Positions 19,380 through 27,661 of a stretch of 53,575 bases of DNA are shown here, one piece after another; positions within the stretch are counted from its first letter, which is position 1, and each line of letters starts with the position of its first letter. The notes below the pieces were generated by a model. It saw only the letters and a program-made list of their open reading frames with translations, did no database searches and was not told where the DNA came from. The stretch spans positions 1-53,575 of the forward strand of contig CAKTPP010000011.1 in the NCBI GenBank assembly GCA_934591895.1. Reading direction: 5' to 3'. Source of the DNA: an uncultured Oscillospiraceae bacterium. Its GTDB lineage: Bacteria; Bacillota; Clostridia; Oscillospirales; Oscillospiraceae. The translations under genes were made by a program, and so were the position numbers.

Positions 19380-20062
19380 GACTGTACCTCCTTCAAACAG
19401 GTCTCCAGCTCGCTCAGGCGCGCATCGAGCGCCGCGAGCGCTGCTTCCGGCGTCTGCTTTGCGTGCGCCATACCGGTGCGTGCGCGCGTCTGCCGCCGGA
19501 TCTCATCGGTCAGATACTCGGGCAGCAGCGGGTCTGCGCGGCGGAGCAGCAGCTGCTCCACCGTGCACGGCCGCGCGCCCGGCCTGCCAAGCACGCGCAG
19601 CGCGAGATAGCGCTTGCCGGCGTCACGGCAGAGCGCTGCATCCTCAATCGTGAAGCCGCTGCGCCAGAGCCAGTCGGTAAGCTCCGCGACCTTGCTCTGC
19701 GGCTGCAAAATGAGCCGGCGTCCCTCCTGCAGCCACGGCGTCGCCGCCATGATCGCGCAGATCGTCTCCCCGCCCATACCGGCGATGGTGATGACATCCG
19801 CATCTCCGGCATCCGGAAACCGCAGGCCGTCAGCCAGTACAAAGCGAAAGCGCTCGGTCAGATCGTAAGCGGCAGCAGACTGGCGCGCGTTGGCGAGCGG
19901 CCCTGTGTTTATGTCCGCCGCGATCGCCGTTTCGGCGATGCCGTTTTGCAGCAGCCAGACCGGCAGATATCCATGATCCGTGCCGATATCCGCGACACAG
20001 GCGCACGGCGGCACAAAGTCCGCAACCATCTGAAGCCGCGGTGACAGGCGAATGTGATCCAT
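19367..20062 (-). CDS. trmK: tRNA (adenine-22-N1)-methyltransferase TrmK
   Basis: A class I SAM methyltransferase that makes m1A at position 22 of tRNA in Gram-positive bacteria. The N-terminal SAM motif is VADIGTDHGYLPV, the catalytic-side motif is IAGMGGETI, and QPQSKVAELTDWL follows, as in the family. ATG 20062 (MDHIRLSPRL) has GGAG 7 bases upstream and is preferred over the upstream frame start, giving 231 residues. The gene overlaps nif3. Confidence 0.9.
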   Translation of the reverse strand: MDHIRLSPRLQMVADFVPPCACVADIGTDHGYLPVWLLQNGIAETAIAADINTGPLANARQSAAAYDLTERFRFVLADGLRFPDAGDADVITIAGMGGETICAIMAATPWLQEGRRLILQPQSKVAELTDWLWRSGFTIEDAALCRDAGKRYLALRVLGRPGARPCTVEQLLLRRADPLLPEYLTDEIRRQTRARTGMAHAKQTPEAALAALDARLSELETCLKEVQSWQP

Positions 20063-20084
20063 AAAGCTTCTCCATAGAAACACC

Positions 20085-20109
20085 AAAAGCCGGCATGATG
20101 CCGGCTTTT
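20085..20109. terminator. Terminator between the DUF1858 gene and trmK
   Basis: A perfect 11-bp stem AAAAGCCGGCA / TGCCGGCTTTT with a 3-base loop and T-runs on both strands. It ends the DUF1858 transcript. Confidence 0.85.
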
Positions 20110-20125
20110 GATCCTTGTCTGTATC

Positions 20126-20329
20126 TTACAGGCTCTCCAGATAGGTGCGCAGCTGCTCGAGGAAGGCGTCGGGATCGACGTCGTGCGCGAGGCAGGCCTG
20201 CTCAAGCGTCTCACCGCTGGCCATGGCGCAGCCGAGGCAGTGCATGCCGATGTTCTGGAACACGGGCATCGCTTCCGGAGCATTGGTCAGGATCTCCGAA
20301 ATCATCGTATCTCTGGAAATTTCAAACAT
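20126..20329 (-). CDS. DUF1858 redox-disulfide domain protein
   Basis: A 67-residue single-domain protein of the DUF1858 family (hybrid-cluster-protein-associated redox disulfide domain). The start MFEISRDTMISEIL, the segment ILTNAPEAMPVFQNIGMHC and the two-cysteine motif CLGC (about residues 31-34) are typical. RBS GGAGGTAAAGAATT precedes ATG 20329. Its partner protein is unknown; no hybrid cluster protein gene is in the window. Terminators lie on both sides, so it is transcribed alone. Confidence 0.88.
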   Translation of the reverse strand: MFEISRDTMISEILTNAPEAMPVFQNIGMHCLGCAMASGETLEQACLAHDVDPDAFLEQLRTYLESL

Positions 20330-20360
20330 AATTCTTTACCTCCGGTAAATTGCTTGTGAG

Positions 20361-20397
20361 AAAATGATTGGGTCGCACAAAGCGCCCCAATCATTTT
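20361..20397 (-). terminator. Terminator after the zinc-ribbon gene
   Basis: A 12-bp stem AAAATGATTGGG / CCCAATCATTTT with a partly paired 13-base loop, 19 bases past the stop; ends in TTTTCTC on the minus strand. Confidence 0.75.
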
Positions 20398-20415
20398 AAC
20401 CAGTTTATCTGCTGA

Positions 20416-20694
20416 TTAGTGCTGCTCTCTCATCTTCGCGAAGCACTCGCTGCAGTAGACAGGACGGTCAGACTTCGGCTCAAACGGAACTCTGGCCTCG
20501 CCGCCGCAGGCAGCGCAGGTAGCCGTGAAGAACTCGCGGGGACCGCGGGCAGCATTCTTGCGAGCGTCGCGGCAGGCCTTGCAGCGCTGGGGCTCGTTCT
20601 GGAAACCCTTCTCCGCGTAGAACTCCTGCTCACCGGCGGTGAAAATGAAATCCGCGCCGCACTCTTTGCACTTCAACGTTTTGTCTTCGAACAT
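20416..20694 (-). CDS. Zinc-ribbon protein with two CxxC pairs per domain
   Basis: A 92-residue cytoplasmic protein carrying two zinc-binding domains: CKECGADFIFTAGEQEFY with a following CKACR (zf-trcl-like), then CAACGG and CSECF (CxxC_CxxC type). RBS AGAGGA stands 7 bases before ATG 20694 (MFEDKTLKC); the longer open frame from 20976 is not used because it overlaps sigH. It lies 46 bases downstream of sigH on the same strand and is probably co-transcribed. The function is not known. Confidence 0.85.
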   Translation of the reverse strand: MFEDKTLKCKECGADFIFTAGEQEFYAEKGFQNEPQRCKACRDARKNAARGPREFFTATCAACGGEARVPFEPKSDRPVYCSECFAKMREQH

Positions 20695-20740
20695 GATAAA
20701 TCCTCTCTTTTGAAAAACTTGCCTATCGGCTATATTGCGC

Positions 20741-21364
20741 TCAGCTTTTGCTGAAATCGCTGAAATTGGGGAGCTGCGCCAGCTTACGGCGGATCCGCTG
20801 TACGGCATTGTCGATGGATTTTTCGGGTTTGCCGGTCTCAGCCGCCATTTCTGCATACGACAGGCCGGACAAATACAGCCGAAGTACCCGCGCCTCAAAC
20901 GCGGACAAATACCGGGTAAAAGCGGATAAAAGCTCTTGTTCACTCTCTCTGGCCAGAACCTGCTCCTCAGTAACACGACAATTTGCTCCCGGATAGGTGG
21001 ATGCCTGGGTCTGTGATTCTTCTGAGAGGATGCTGTCTAGGGAAATGCCGCTGTTGAGCGGAGAATGCTTCTGCCTTGAAGCGGATTTGATGGCACTGTA
21101 GATGCGGTTGCTGATGCAGACCTCCGCATATGCCTTGAACGGGACGTTGGACGCCGGATCATACTGCCGGATCGCCGAGAGCAGACCGAGCATTCCCTCC
21201 TGAATGAGATCCTCACTGTCGCCGCCCGCAAGAAAAAGCGGACGCGCACAAATACGCACCAAGCGGCTGTAGCGCACGGCAAGCGCTTCCTCCGCGGCGG
21301 CATCTCCGGCAGTCACCCGGGACAGCAGCTCCGCATCCGACAGTTGGGAAGTGTCCATCATCAT
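20741..21364 (-). CDS. sigH: RNA polymerase sigma-70 family factor, SigH (Spo0H)-type
   Basis: A 207-residue sigma factor with region 2 (EDLIQEGMLGLLSAIRQYD, core binding and -10 recognition) and a region 4 helix-turn-helix at the C-terminus (SGLSYAEMAAETGKPEKSI). The stretch ICARPLFLAGGDSEDLIQEG and the SRQKHSPLNS segment closely resemble Spo0H of Bacillus, the early-sporulation sigma factor. The start is the first of three ATG codons at 21364, with GGAG 8 bases upstream. A strong sigma-A promoter precedes it. Related stationary-phase sigma factors are the main alternative. Confidence 0.8.
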   Translation of the reverse strand: MMMDTSQLSDAELLSRVTAGDAAAEEALAVRYSRLVRICARPLFLAGGDSEDLIQEGMLGLLSAIRQYDPASNVPFKAYAEVCISNRIYSAIKSASRQKHSPLNSGISLDSILSEESQTQASTYPGANCRVTEEQVLARESEQELLSAFTRYLSAFEARVLRLYLSGLSYAEMAAETGKPEKSIDNAVQRIRRKLAQLPNFSDFSKS

Positions 21365-21391
21365 CTTTCAAGCTCCAATACCACAAAACAA

Positions 21392-21419
21392 ATTATAACT
21401 AAAACTGCTGAAAAGTCAA
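21392..21419 (-). promoter_or_regulatory. Sigma-A promoter of sigH
   Basis: Minus strand: TTGACT (21414-21419), 16 bases, TATAAT (21392-21397), about 30 bases upstream of the start. Confidence 0.75.
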
Positions 21420-21465
21420 TAGACTTTTGTACAAAATGCACGTTTTGAACAACATTCCGCGTTTT

Positions 21466-22506
21466 TCAGAGTTCGATCTCCTGCTGGCCGATATATTCCA
21501 GTCCGAGGTGCTCATAGGCGCGGCGTGTGACGCAGCGGCCGCGGGGCGTGCGCGTCAGGAAACCCTGCTGCAGCAGGTACGGCTCATACACGTCCTCGAG
21601 CGTGACGGCTTCCTCGCCGATCGTCGCCGCGAGCGTCTCAAGACCGACCGGTCCGCCGTGATAAAACTCGATGATGCTGCGCAGCATCCGCCGGTCGGTC
21701 GCGTCGAGTCCCATGGCATCCACCTCCAGACGCAGGAGTGCATCGTTTGCAACCTCTTTTGTGATCACACCGTCTGCGCGCACCTGCGCATAGTCGCGCA
21801 CGCGCTTGAGCAGGCGGTTTGCAATACGCGGCGTGCCGCGCGAGCGTGAGGCGATCTCATACGCGCCGGCGCTGTTGATCTCCACATTCAGGATGCCCGC
21901 GCTGCGCTCAACGATTTTTTGCAGCTCCTCGGGACTGTACAGCTCCAGCCGGAGATTGACGCCGAAGCGGTCGCGCAGCGGCGCCGTCAGCTGGCCTGCG
22001 CGCGTCGTCGCACCAATGAGCGTAAAGTGCGGCAGATCCAGCCGGATCGAATTGGCTGACGGTCCCTTGCCGATGATGATATCAATGGCATAGTCCTCCA
22101 TGGCCGGATAAAGGATCTCCTCGACCGCGCGGTTAAGGCGATGGATCTCATCCACAAACAGGATGTCGTTTTCCTGCAAATTCGTCAGCAGCGCCGCAAG
22201 GTCACCCGCTTTCTCGATCGCAGGGCCGGAGGTGATGCGCATATTCACGCCCATCTCATTTGCGATGACGGCGGCCATCGTCGTCTTACCCAGACCCGGA
22301 GGGCCGTAGAGCAGCACGTGGTCGAGCGGCTCACCGCGCAGTCGCGCAGCGTCGATGCAGACCTGGAGGTTCTCCTTTGCCTTTTCCTGACCGGTATAAT
22401 CGCGCAGCAGGCGCGGACGCAGCGAACCCTCGCCGGAGTCCTCCGGCAGAACACGGGAAGATGTGACGACCTCCTGCTGGGCGTCTTCGGAAAAACTGAT
22501 GCTCAT
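21466..22506 (-). CDS. ruvB: Holliday junction branch-migration helicase RuvB
   Basis: A hexameric AAA+ motor that drives branch migration with RuvA. It shows Walker A GPPGLGKTT, Walker B LFVDEIHRLN, GATTRAGQLTAPLRDRFG and the C-terminal winged helix ending HGGPVGLETLAA and TPRGR. The length of 346 residues is standard. RBS GGAGGAGAGCAT precedes ATG 22506. It is last in the ruvC-ruvA-ruvB operon, 16 bases after ruvA. Confidence 0.97.
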   Translation of the reverse strand: MSISFSEDAQQEVVTSSRVLPEDSGEGSLRPRLLRDYTGQEKAKENLQVCIDAARLRGEPLDHVLLYGPPGLGKTTMAAVIANEMGVNMRITSGPAIEKAGDLAALLTNLQENDILFVDEIHRLNRAVEEILYPAMEDYAIDIIIGKGPSANSIRLDLPHFTLIGATTRAGQLTAPLRDRFGVNLRLELYSPEELQKIVERSAGILNVEINSAGAYEIASRSRGTPRIANRLLKRVRDYAQVRADGVITKEVANDALLRLEVDAMGLDATDRRMLRSIIEFYHGGPVGLETLAATIGEEAVTLEDVYEPYLLQQGFLTRTPRGRCVTRRAYEHLGLEYIGQQEIEL

Positions 22507-22522
22507 ATGCTCTCCTCCCTGC

Positions 22523-23134
22523 TCACTGCTGCATCATGGCACGCAGCGCGGCCTTGATGATCTGATCGGCGCTCATACCCTCAATGGACGGCAGCTTGCG
22601 CAGCGCAGCATTGATCTCCGGCATACTGTAGCCGAGAACAGTCAGGCCGGCGATCGCATCGCTGCGCGCAGCCGAGGCCGTATCGGACGCGGGCATAGCC
22701 GGCACAAGATCGGGAAAGTCCACGCTCGCGCTCTCCTTGGCCAGTTTGTCCTTGAGCTCAAGCAGGATGCGCTGCGCAATGCGCTTGCCGATGCCGGGCG
22801 CGCTCGTGAGCGCCTTTTCATCGCCGTTGAGCACGGCCAGCGCCAGCCCGTCCGGCGTGTTGGACGAGAGGATCGACAGCGCCGCCTTCGGCCCGACGCC
22901 GGAGATACCGAGCAGCAGCTCAAAGCAGTGCTTCTCGCTCTTGGAGCCAAAGCCGTAGAGATCATGCGCATCCTCGCGGATGCACTCATACGTATAGAGC
23001 TTGGCGCGCTCGCCGATCTTGACGCTTGCGAGCGTGTTCAGGCTCACACTGAGCGCATAGCCGACGCCGCCGCACTCAAGCACGACCAGATTCGGCTCCA
23101 TATCGGTAACAATTCCGTTTATGTGGTAGAACAT
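22523..23134 (-). CDS. ruvA: Holliday junction DNA-binding protein RuvA
   Basis: The tetrameric clamp that holds the four-way junction and loads RuvB. It shows an N-terminal OB-fold (MFYHINGIVTDME), helix-hairpin-helix motifs (LLGISGVGPKAAL and SAPGIGKRIAQRI) and a C-terminal RuvB-binding domain (LTVLGYSMPEINAAL). It has 203 residues. RBS GGAGAGG precedes ATG 23134; the gene overlaps ruvC by 16 bases. Confidence 0.97.
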   Translation of the reverse strand: MFYHINGIVTDMEPNLVVLECGGVGYALSVSLNTLASVKIGERAKLYTYECIREDAHDLYGFGSKSEKHCFELLLGISGVGPKAALSILSSNTPDGLALAVLNGDEKALTSAPGIGKRIAQRILLELKDKLAKESASVDFPDLVPAMPASDTASAARSDAIAGLTVLGYSMPEINAALRKLPSIEGMSADQIIKAALRAMMQQ

Positions 23135-23634
23135 GGGTCAAACCTCTCCTGTTGATGGATCAAAGATGTGGCACTGCGTGCGTGACACAATGCGATGGCG
23201 ACGGCATCCGCCGCATCGTCCGGCTTCGGCACTGCCTGCAGGGACAGGATGCGGCGCACCATGTCCATGACCTGCTTTTTGTCCGCGCGGCCGTAACCGA
23301 CGACCGCCTGCTTGACCTGCAGCGGCGTATATTCAAAGATCTGCAGCCCCGCCTGATAGCCGGAGAGCAAAATGATGCCGCGCCCATGGGCAACGGCGAT
23401 GCCGGTCGTAATGTTGGTATTGAAAAACAACTCCTCCACCGCCATCGCCTCCGGATGAAACTGCGCGATGAGTTCATTCAGGTCGCGGTAGATCTGGTCC
23501 AGCCTGCTCGACAGCTGCGTTTTGGCCGGTGTCGTGATCACGCCGCAGGTCAGCAGCCGCTGACTGCGCTTGTCCGCGTCCAGCACCGCGAAGCCGACCG
23601 TTGCGATGCCGGGGTCGACGCCCAAGATCCGCAT
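23119..23634 (-). CDS. ruvC: Holliday junction resolvase RuvC
   Basis: An endonuclease that resolves Holliday junctions. The acidic catalytic residues lie in ILGVDPG, VEELFF and the C-terminal DDAADA. ATG 23634 (MRILGVDPG) has GGAG 8 bases upstream; the ATG two codons earlier is too close to it. The open frame runs back to 24021 only because no stop intervenes before xerD. It has 171 residues, the family size, and is first in the ruvCAB operon. Confidence 0.96.
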   Translation of the reverse strand: MRILGVDPGIATVGFAVLDADKRSQRLLTCGVITTPAKTQLSSRLDQIYRDLNELIAQFHPEAMAVEELFFNTNITTGIAVAHGRGIILLSGYQAGLQIFEYTPLQVKQAVVGYGRADKKQVMDMVRRILSLQAVPKPDDAADAVAIALCHARSATSLIHQQERFDPCSTT

Positions 23635-23701
23635 ATGCATCACTCCAATTAAATAAATATAGCATATTTTCGCTCCGTAAGCAACTGCCCGAAAAGAAAT
23701 C

Positions 23702-23725
23702 GCGCCCCGAATTTCTTCGGAGCGC
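23702..23725 (-). terminator. Terminator after xerD
   Basis: A 10-bp stem with one G-T pair (GCGCCCCGAA / TTCGGAGCGC) and 4-base loop; on the minus strand GATTTCTTTT follows. It separates xerD-spoIIM from ruvCAB. Confidence 0.7.
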
Positions 23726-23740
23726 TGAAAACATAGTGGC

Positions 23741-24631
23741 TCACGCACGCGGGTGCGCTTTGTTGTAGACGTCCTTGAGCTGTTTGCTGACGAGATGAGA
23801 ATAGATCTGCGTCGAGGAGATGTCCGCATGGCCGAGCATTTCCTGAATGGCGTGGATGTCCGCGCCGTTTTCCAGCAGATGCGCCGCAAACGAATGACGC
23901 AGCGTGTGCGGGGTGATCGTCTTTTCGATACCGGCCTTGGTCTGGTAGTTCTTGATGAGCTTCCAGAATCCCTGACGCGACATCCGTTCACCGCCGACGT
24001 TGACAAACAGCGCCTGTTCATCCGGCGCCGCGATCATCTGCGGACGGATAAAATTGATATATTCCGTGAGCGCGCGGACAGCCGCCGGGTACATGGGGAT
24101 CATGCGCGTCTTATCGCGGCCATGGCAGCGGATCACGCCGGCGGACAGGTTGACATCCGTGATGTTCAGGGAGATCAGCTCACTCACGCGGATACCGGTC
24201 GCGTACAGCAGTTCGAGCATTGCGCGGTCACGGTAACCCTTGGCATCCGTACACTCCGGCTGCGCGAGCAGGAGCTCCACTTCCTTGCTCGTGAGGATCT
24301 GCGGCAGCTTCTGCTTGGCCTTATCCGGCACAAGCTTTCCGGTCGGATTGTGCTGCACATAATGATTGTTGAGCAGGAAACCGTAGAAGTTTTTCAGCGA
24401 CGCGATCGCCCGGGAAACCGTCGCAACCGATTTTCCGTTGCTGCGCATCCAGTCAATGTACTCACACAGCTCCTCCTCTTCCGCAGAGCCGAGGTCGGCA
24501 TCCGTATGGGCATGGAGATATTCACTCAGCTGCCGGATATCCCGCAGGTATGAGGAAATCGTGTTTTGCGATGAACGCTTGACATCATGCAGATAGGATT
24601 CGAATAATTCCATTCCGTCGGAATCGCGCAC
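23741..24631 (-). CDS. xerD: Tyrosine recombinase XerD-type
   Basis: A 296-residue Xer recombinase acting in chromosome dimer resolution. It has an N-terminal SAM-like domain (YLRDIRQLSEYL) and catalytic residues Arg in ATGIRVSELI, HTLRHSFAAH, MLGHADISSTQ and Tyr in IYSHL. The GTG start at 24631 is preferred over ATG 24613 because GGGGG stands 8 bases before the GTG while the ATG has no spaced site. It lies 46 bases after spoIIM. In Bacillus subtilis spoIIM is near xerD/ripX, which supports orthology. A second recombinase is at 7.2-8.2 kb. Confidence 0.88.
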   Translation of the reverse strand: MRDSDGMELFESYLHDVKRSSQNTISSYLRDIRQLSEYLHAHTDADLGSAEEEELCEYIDWMRSNGKSVATVSRAIASLKNFYGFLLNNHYVQHNPTGKLVPDKAKQKLPQILTSKEVELLLAQPECTDAKGYRDRAMLELLYATGIRVSELISLNITDVNLSAGVIRCHGRDKTRMIPMYPAAVRALTEYINFIRPQMIAAPDEQALFVNVGGERMSRQGFWKLIKNYQTKAGIEKTITPHTLRHSFAAHLLENGADIHAIQEMLGHADISSTQIYSHLVSKQLKDVYNKAHPRA

Positions 24632-24678
24632 GACGACTTCCCCCTTTCCAATCAGATTTCATCCAGAGTGACCATCGG

Positions 24679-25299
24679 TCACAGAATAAGCTTCGTGAAA
24701 AACGGCACTGCATAGCTCGCCGTGGCAGCTGCCGCGAGCAGCAGGCAAAACACCAGCGCAAGCTCCCGGGAACAACGCTCCGTCACAGCGGGAGGCGGCA
24801 GACCGCGCCGCTGCTCCATCAGGCGCACGGACATCTGCGCGCAGAGTACGCCGAGCAGAAACAGCGCCGGTATGAGAAACAGCCCGGGCAGCCCGACCGC
24901 AACACAAGAGAGCGCAAATGCATGCGCACAGCCGGAGCGCAAAAAAGCGGCCGCCGTACAGGCGGACAGAAAGCCTTTGACGCCGAACACAACGGGGATC
25001 AGCAAGAAACCAAGATACGACGTCGACAGCAGCAAAAACGCAAAGCCATATACGCATGAGACGCACAGCTCCGGCAGCAGGCCGCCGTACAGCGTATCGC
25101 CCGCACCGCCGCTTTGTAAAAACGAAAGCACCGGATCGGACGGATCCGGCAGTGAAGCATTGGCGCCGAAGCAGCAGCCGAGCACATAGCCGGCCATCAG
25201 GCCGGCCGCAAGCAGCGGCGGCAGCGGAAAACGCGGCGAGGCCGGTTTTCGGCGCACACGCGATCTCTTATGTCCCTTATATCCCTGTCGCACATTCAT
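24679..25299 (-). CDS. spoIIM: Probable stage II sporulation protein M (SpoIIM)
   Basis: A roughly 206-residue membrane protein with about five hydrophobic segments. Its pattern resembles SpoIIM, part of the mother-cell DMP complex (SpoIID-SpoIIM-SpoIIP) that thins septal peptidoglycan during engulfment. An early LLAAGLMAGYVLGCCFGA helix, a central LLIPVVFGVKGFL and a C-terminal ATASYAVPFFTKL tail are visible. The position next to xerD is the second support. ATG 25299 has only a modest GGTGATGG upstream; ATGs at 25305 and 25311 are alternatives. A sigma-A promoter with a Spo0A-box match lies about 70-100 bases upstream. Similarity is judged by eye, so the call is moderate. Confidence 0.62.
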   Translation of the reverse strand: MNVRQGYKGHKRSRVRRKPASPRFPLPPLLAAGLMAGYVLGCCFGANASLPDPSDPVLSFLQSGGAGDTLYGGLLPELCVSCVYGFAFLLLSTSYLGFLLIPVVFGVKGFLSACTAAAFLRSGCAHAFALSCVAVGLPGLFLIPALFLLGVLCAQMSVRLMEQRRGLPPPAVTERCSRELALVFCLLLAAAATASYAVPFFTKLIL

Positions 25300-25369
25300 T
25301 GCCATCACCATGGACAGTCTATGAACATGCATTCATAACATGACAATTTACATAATGCGGTGTAGACAT

Positions 25370-25409
25370 AATATAATACAAATCGAAACTGTTATCAAGC
25401 ATTTCGTCA
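25370..25409 (-). promoter_or_regulatory. Sigma-A promoter of spoIIM-xerD with adjacent Spo0A box
   Basis: Minus strand: TTGATA (25393-25398), 17 bases, TATATT (25370-25375). Directly upstream, TGACGAA (25403-25409) matches the 0A-box core TGNCGAA. The rest of the 25300-25592 gap is A+T-rich, with a ten-base inverted pair TTTACATAAT / ATTATGTAAA about 100 bases apart; no gene is seen in it. Confidence 0.6.
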
Positions 25410-25592
25410 AACTTTGTTCATTTTTGTTTATTATGACAAGAAATTATGTTAACAGTATTATGTAAACTGCGTAACTCCGCGTGCAGAAAGCCGCAGCTGT
25501 TCCAAGCATGTTCGCCTACATTTCGGTAATCAATCCGGCGCAGACTCTATATGTAGGTAATCATGCACGAATTATGTCAACTTCCACGGTGA

Positions 25593-26021
25593 TTACCTTC
25601 TGTATTTTTTGCTCTGTTTCCGTTTTTTCTTCTTTGTTCTATTTCGTAACTTTTTATGAAAAGTGCACGAACCGATGATCGCCGCTGCCAGCGTGACAGC
25701 AAGCGTAACGGCGGTATCGGCGCAAAAAACCGGCGTGCCAACGGCAGCCTTCAGGATCAGATACCCCGTCATCCACACCGCCCACGTCATTGCGCCGCCG
25801 AGCGCCCTCCCCTGCTCCGGCCGCGGCGAAAACGCCCCTGCGGCCATGCACGCGAGCGCACAGCATATGAGCGCCAGAAGCCGCGTCTCTACCTCCGGCA
25901 GCAGTTCGCGGTTCATCGCAAACGCAGCCAGCCAGCTCAGCAGCAGCGTGAGTCCGACGCCCGCCAGACCGCACGCTGCCGCGCGCGAGAGAAGCGGCAG
26001 CCATTTTTGTTCCGTATGCAA
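25593..26021 (-). CDS. TIGR04086-family membrane protein
   Basis: A 142-residue protein with four predicted membrane helices and a very basic C-terminal tail (RTKKKKRKQSKKYRR). This matches the TIGR04086 family of clostridial membrane proteins found beside yajC and tgt, as here; the function is unknown. The start is TTG 26021 with GGGGGTG 5 bases upstream. That ribosome binding site is the 3' arm of the hairpin behind yajC, so translation or read-through may depend on that hairpin. Confidence 0.78.
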   Translation of the reverse strand: MHTEQKWLPLLSRAAACGLAGVGLTLLLSWLAAFAMNRELLPEVETRLLALICCALACMAAGAFSPRPEQGRALGGAMTWAVWMTGYLILKAAVGTPVFCADTAVTLAVTLAAAIIGSCTFHKKLRNRTKKKKRKQSKKYRR

Positions 26022-26029
26022 AAAAACAC

Positions 26030-26070
26030 CCCCTGCAGAACATATGCATCACAGCATATTCCTGCAGGGG
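26030..26070 (-). terminator. Terminator after yajC overlapping the next gene's ribosome binding site
   Basis: A 9-bp stem CCCCTGCAG / CTGCAGGGG plus an inner ATATGC / GCATAT stem; on the minus strand GTGTTTTTTT follows. The T-run and 3' arm abut the TTG start of the TIGR04086 gene. Confidence 0.75.
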
Positions 26071-26092
26071 ATGAATCATTCCGAAAGCGGCT

Positions 26093-26470
26093 TTACACCT
26101 CGGGGCCCTTCGGCTCCTCGTGCTTCGGCTCTTCCTTTTTTGCTTCTTTCGCCTTCTGCTTGGCAGCCTTGCGGTCCTGTGCTTCCTTGGCAGCCTGCGC
26201 CTCGGCGCGGGCATTCGTGGAAATGGCCCACTTGGCGACCTGAATGCGAACCTGATCCTCGCTGGTCTCAAAGGTCACGCTGTCGTCCGTGACGTGGACG
26301 ACCTTGCCCATCATGCCGCCGATCGTGACGATATCGTCGCCGACCTTCAGGCTCGAGCGCATTTCATTGAGCTTTTTCTTCTTCTTGTTCTCCGGAAGAA
26401 TCAGGAACAGATAGAAGATGACAAGCATCAGGATGATCATGATAATGGATGAATATCCGCCGTTTCCCAT
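26093..26470 (-). CDS. yajC: Preprotein translocase subunit YajC
   Basis: A small single-helix membrane protein associated with SecDF. The N-terminal helix (SSIIMIILMLVIFYLFLIL) is followed by PENKKKKKLNEM and the conserved SLKVGDDIVTIGGMMGKV. The charged C-terminal tail is rich in Lys, Glu and Ala, longer than in short homologues. ATG 26470 has GGAGGTAAAACC upstream; the open frame to 26527 is not used. It lies directly downstream of tgt, the usual tgt-yajC order. Confidence 0.95.
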   Translation of the reverse strand: MGNGGYSSIIMIILMLVIFYLFLILPENKKKKKLNEMRSSLKVGDDIVTIGGMMGKVVHVTDDSVTFETSEDQVRIQVAKWAISTNARAEAQAAKEAQDRKAAKQKAKEAKKEEPKHEEPKGPEV

Positions 26471-26530
26471 GGTTTTACCTCCGTGTGATGATGAAAATAT
26501 TATATCCGCTTTACAATATAAATGCAAGCG

Positions 26531-27661
26531 TTAAATGCGCGTATCGAGCATGGTTGTGTAACTTTTTCGGAACGTTTCATATTCGCCAGCCTCGATCGCT
26601 GCACGGATGCGCGCCATGAGCGTATTATAAAAATACAGATTATGCATCACGGCAAAGCGCATAGCCAGCATCTCATCGGCCTTGAACAGATGGCGCAGGT
26701 AGGCGCGCGAGAACCGGCGGCAGACCGGGCAGTCGCACTGCGGATCGATCGGCTGCTCGTCACGCTGATATTTCTCGTTTTTGATGTTGATCACGCCGGA
26801 CCATGTGAACAGATGCCCATGGCGGCCGTTACGCGCCGGCATAACGCAGTCAAAGAAGTCCACGCCGCGCGCGACCGCCTCGATGATGTTGCCGGGCGTT
26901 CCGACGCCCATCAGGTAGCGCGGTTTGTCTGCCGGCATATAGGGCTCAACGGCGGCGATGGTATCGTACATCTCCTGTGTTGTCTCCCCCACCGCGAGGC
27001 CGCCGATCGCATAACCGGCCAGATCCAGCTCCGCGATCTTTTTCATGTGTTCAATGCGCAGGTCATGAAAGACCGTGCCCTGGTTGATGCCGAAAAGCAC
27101 CTGACCGGGATTGACCACATCATCGCGGCCGGTGTAGTCATCGAGTGCCGCCTTGCAGCGCCGGAGCCAGCGATACGTCCGGTCACAGGAATTCTTCACA
27201 TAGTCATAGGGCGACGGGATCTTGATGCACTCATCAAACGCCATTGCGATATCCGAGCCGAGATTCGCCTGAATGCGCATGCTCTCCTCCGGGCCCATGA
27301 AGATGTGCCGCCCGTCGACATGGCAGTTGAAGGCAACGCCCTCCTCCGTGATCTTACGAAGCTGTGCCAGAGAAAAGATCTGAAAGCCGCCGCTGTCGGT
27401 CAGGATCGGTTTATCCCACGTCATGAACTTGTGCAGCCCGCCCAGATCGCGGATCAGCTCATCCCCGGGGCGGACGTGCAGATGGTAAGTATTGGACAGC
27501 TCGACCTGGCAGCCAATGCGCTCCAGATCCTCCGCTGAGAGCGCGCCCTTGATGGCTGCCTGCGTGCCGACATTCATAAACACCGGCGTCTGAACCGCAC
27601 CGTGCGGCGTTGTGAATTCGCCGCGGCGCGCATGTCCGTCCTTACAAATCAGTTGAAACAT
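26531..27661 (-). CDS. tgt: tRNA-guanine transglycosylase (queuine/preQ1)
   Basis: Exchanges guanine-34 for preQ1 in tRNAs with GUN anticodons. The catalytic Asp lies in LTDSGGFQIFSL, followed by the GGLAVGE motif, YLMGVGTP and the zinc-site cysteines CDCPVCRRFSRAYLRH. ATG 27661 (MFQLICKDGHARRGEF) gives 376 residues, the family length. The next queuosine enzyme, queA, is 3 kb away on the same strand; in many bacteria the two genes are adjacent. Confidence 0.96.
   Translation of the reverse strand: MFQLICKDGHARRGEFTTPHGAVQTPVFMNVGTQAAIKGALSAEDLERIGCQVELSNTYHLHVRPGDELIRDLGGLHKFMTWDKPILTDSGGFQIFSLAQLRKITEEGVAFNCHVDGRHIFMGPEESMRIQANLGSDIAMAFDECIKIPSPYDYVKNSCDRTYRWLRRCKAALDDYTGRDDVVNPGQVLFGINQGTVFHDLRIEHMKKIAELDLAGYAIGGLAVGETTQEMYDTIAAVEPYMPADKPRYLMGVGTPGNIIEAVARGVDFFDCVMPARNGRHGHLFTWSGVINIKNEKYQRDEQPIDPQCDCPVCRRFSRAYLRHLFKADEMLAMRFAVMHNLYFYNTLMARIRAAIEAGEYETFRKSYTTMLDTRI

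Noticed and set aside
23641..24021. N-terminal extension of ruvC to 24021
   Set aside because: It reads through the xerD C-terminus in another frame; ruvC has a good start at 23634.
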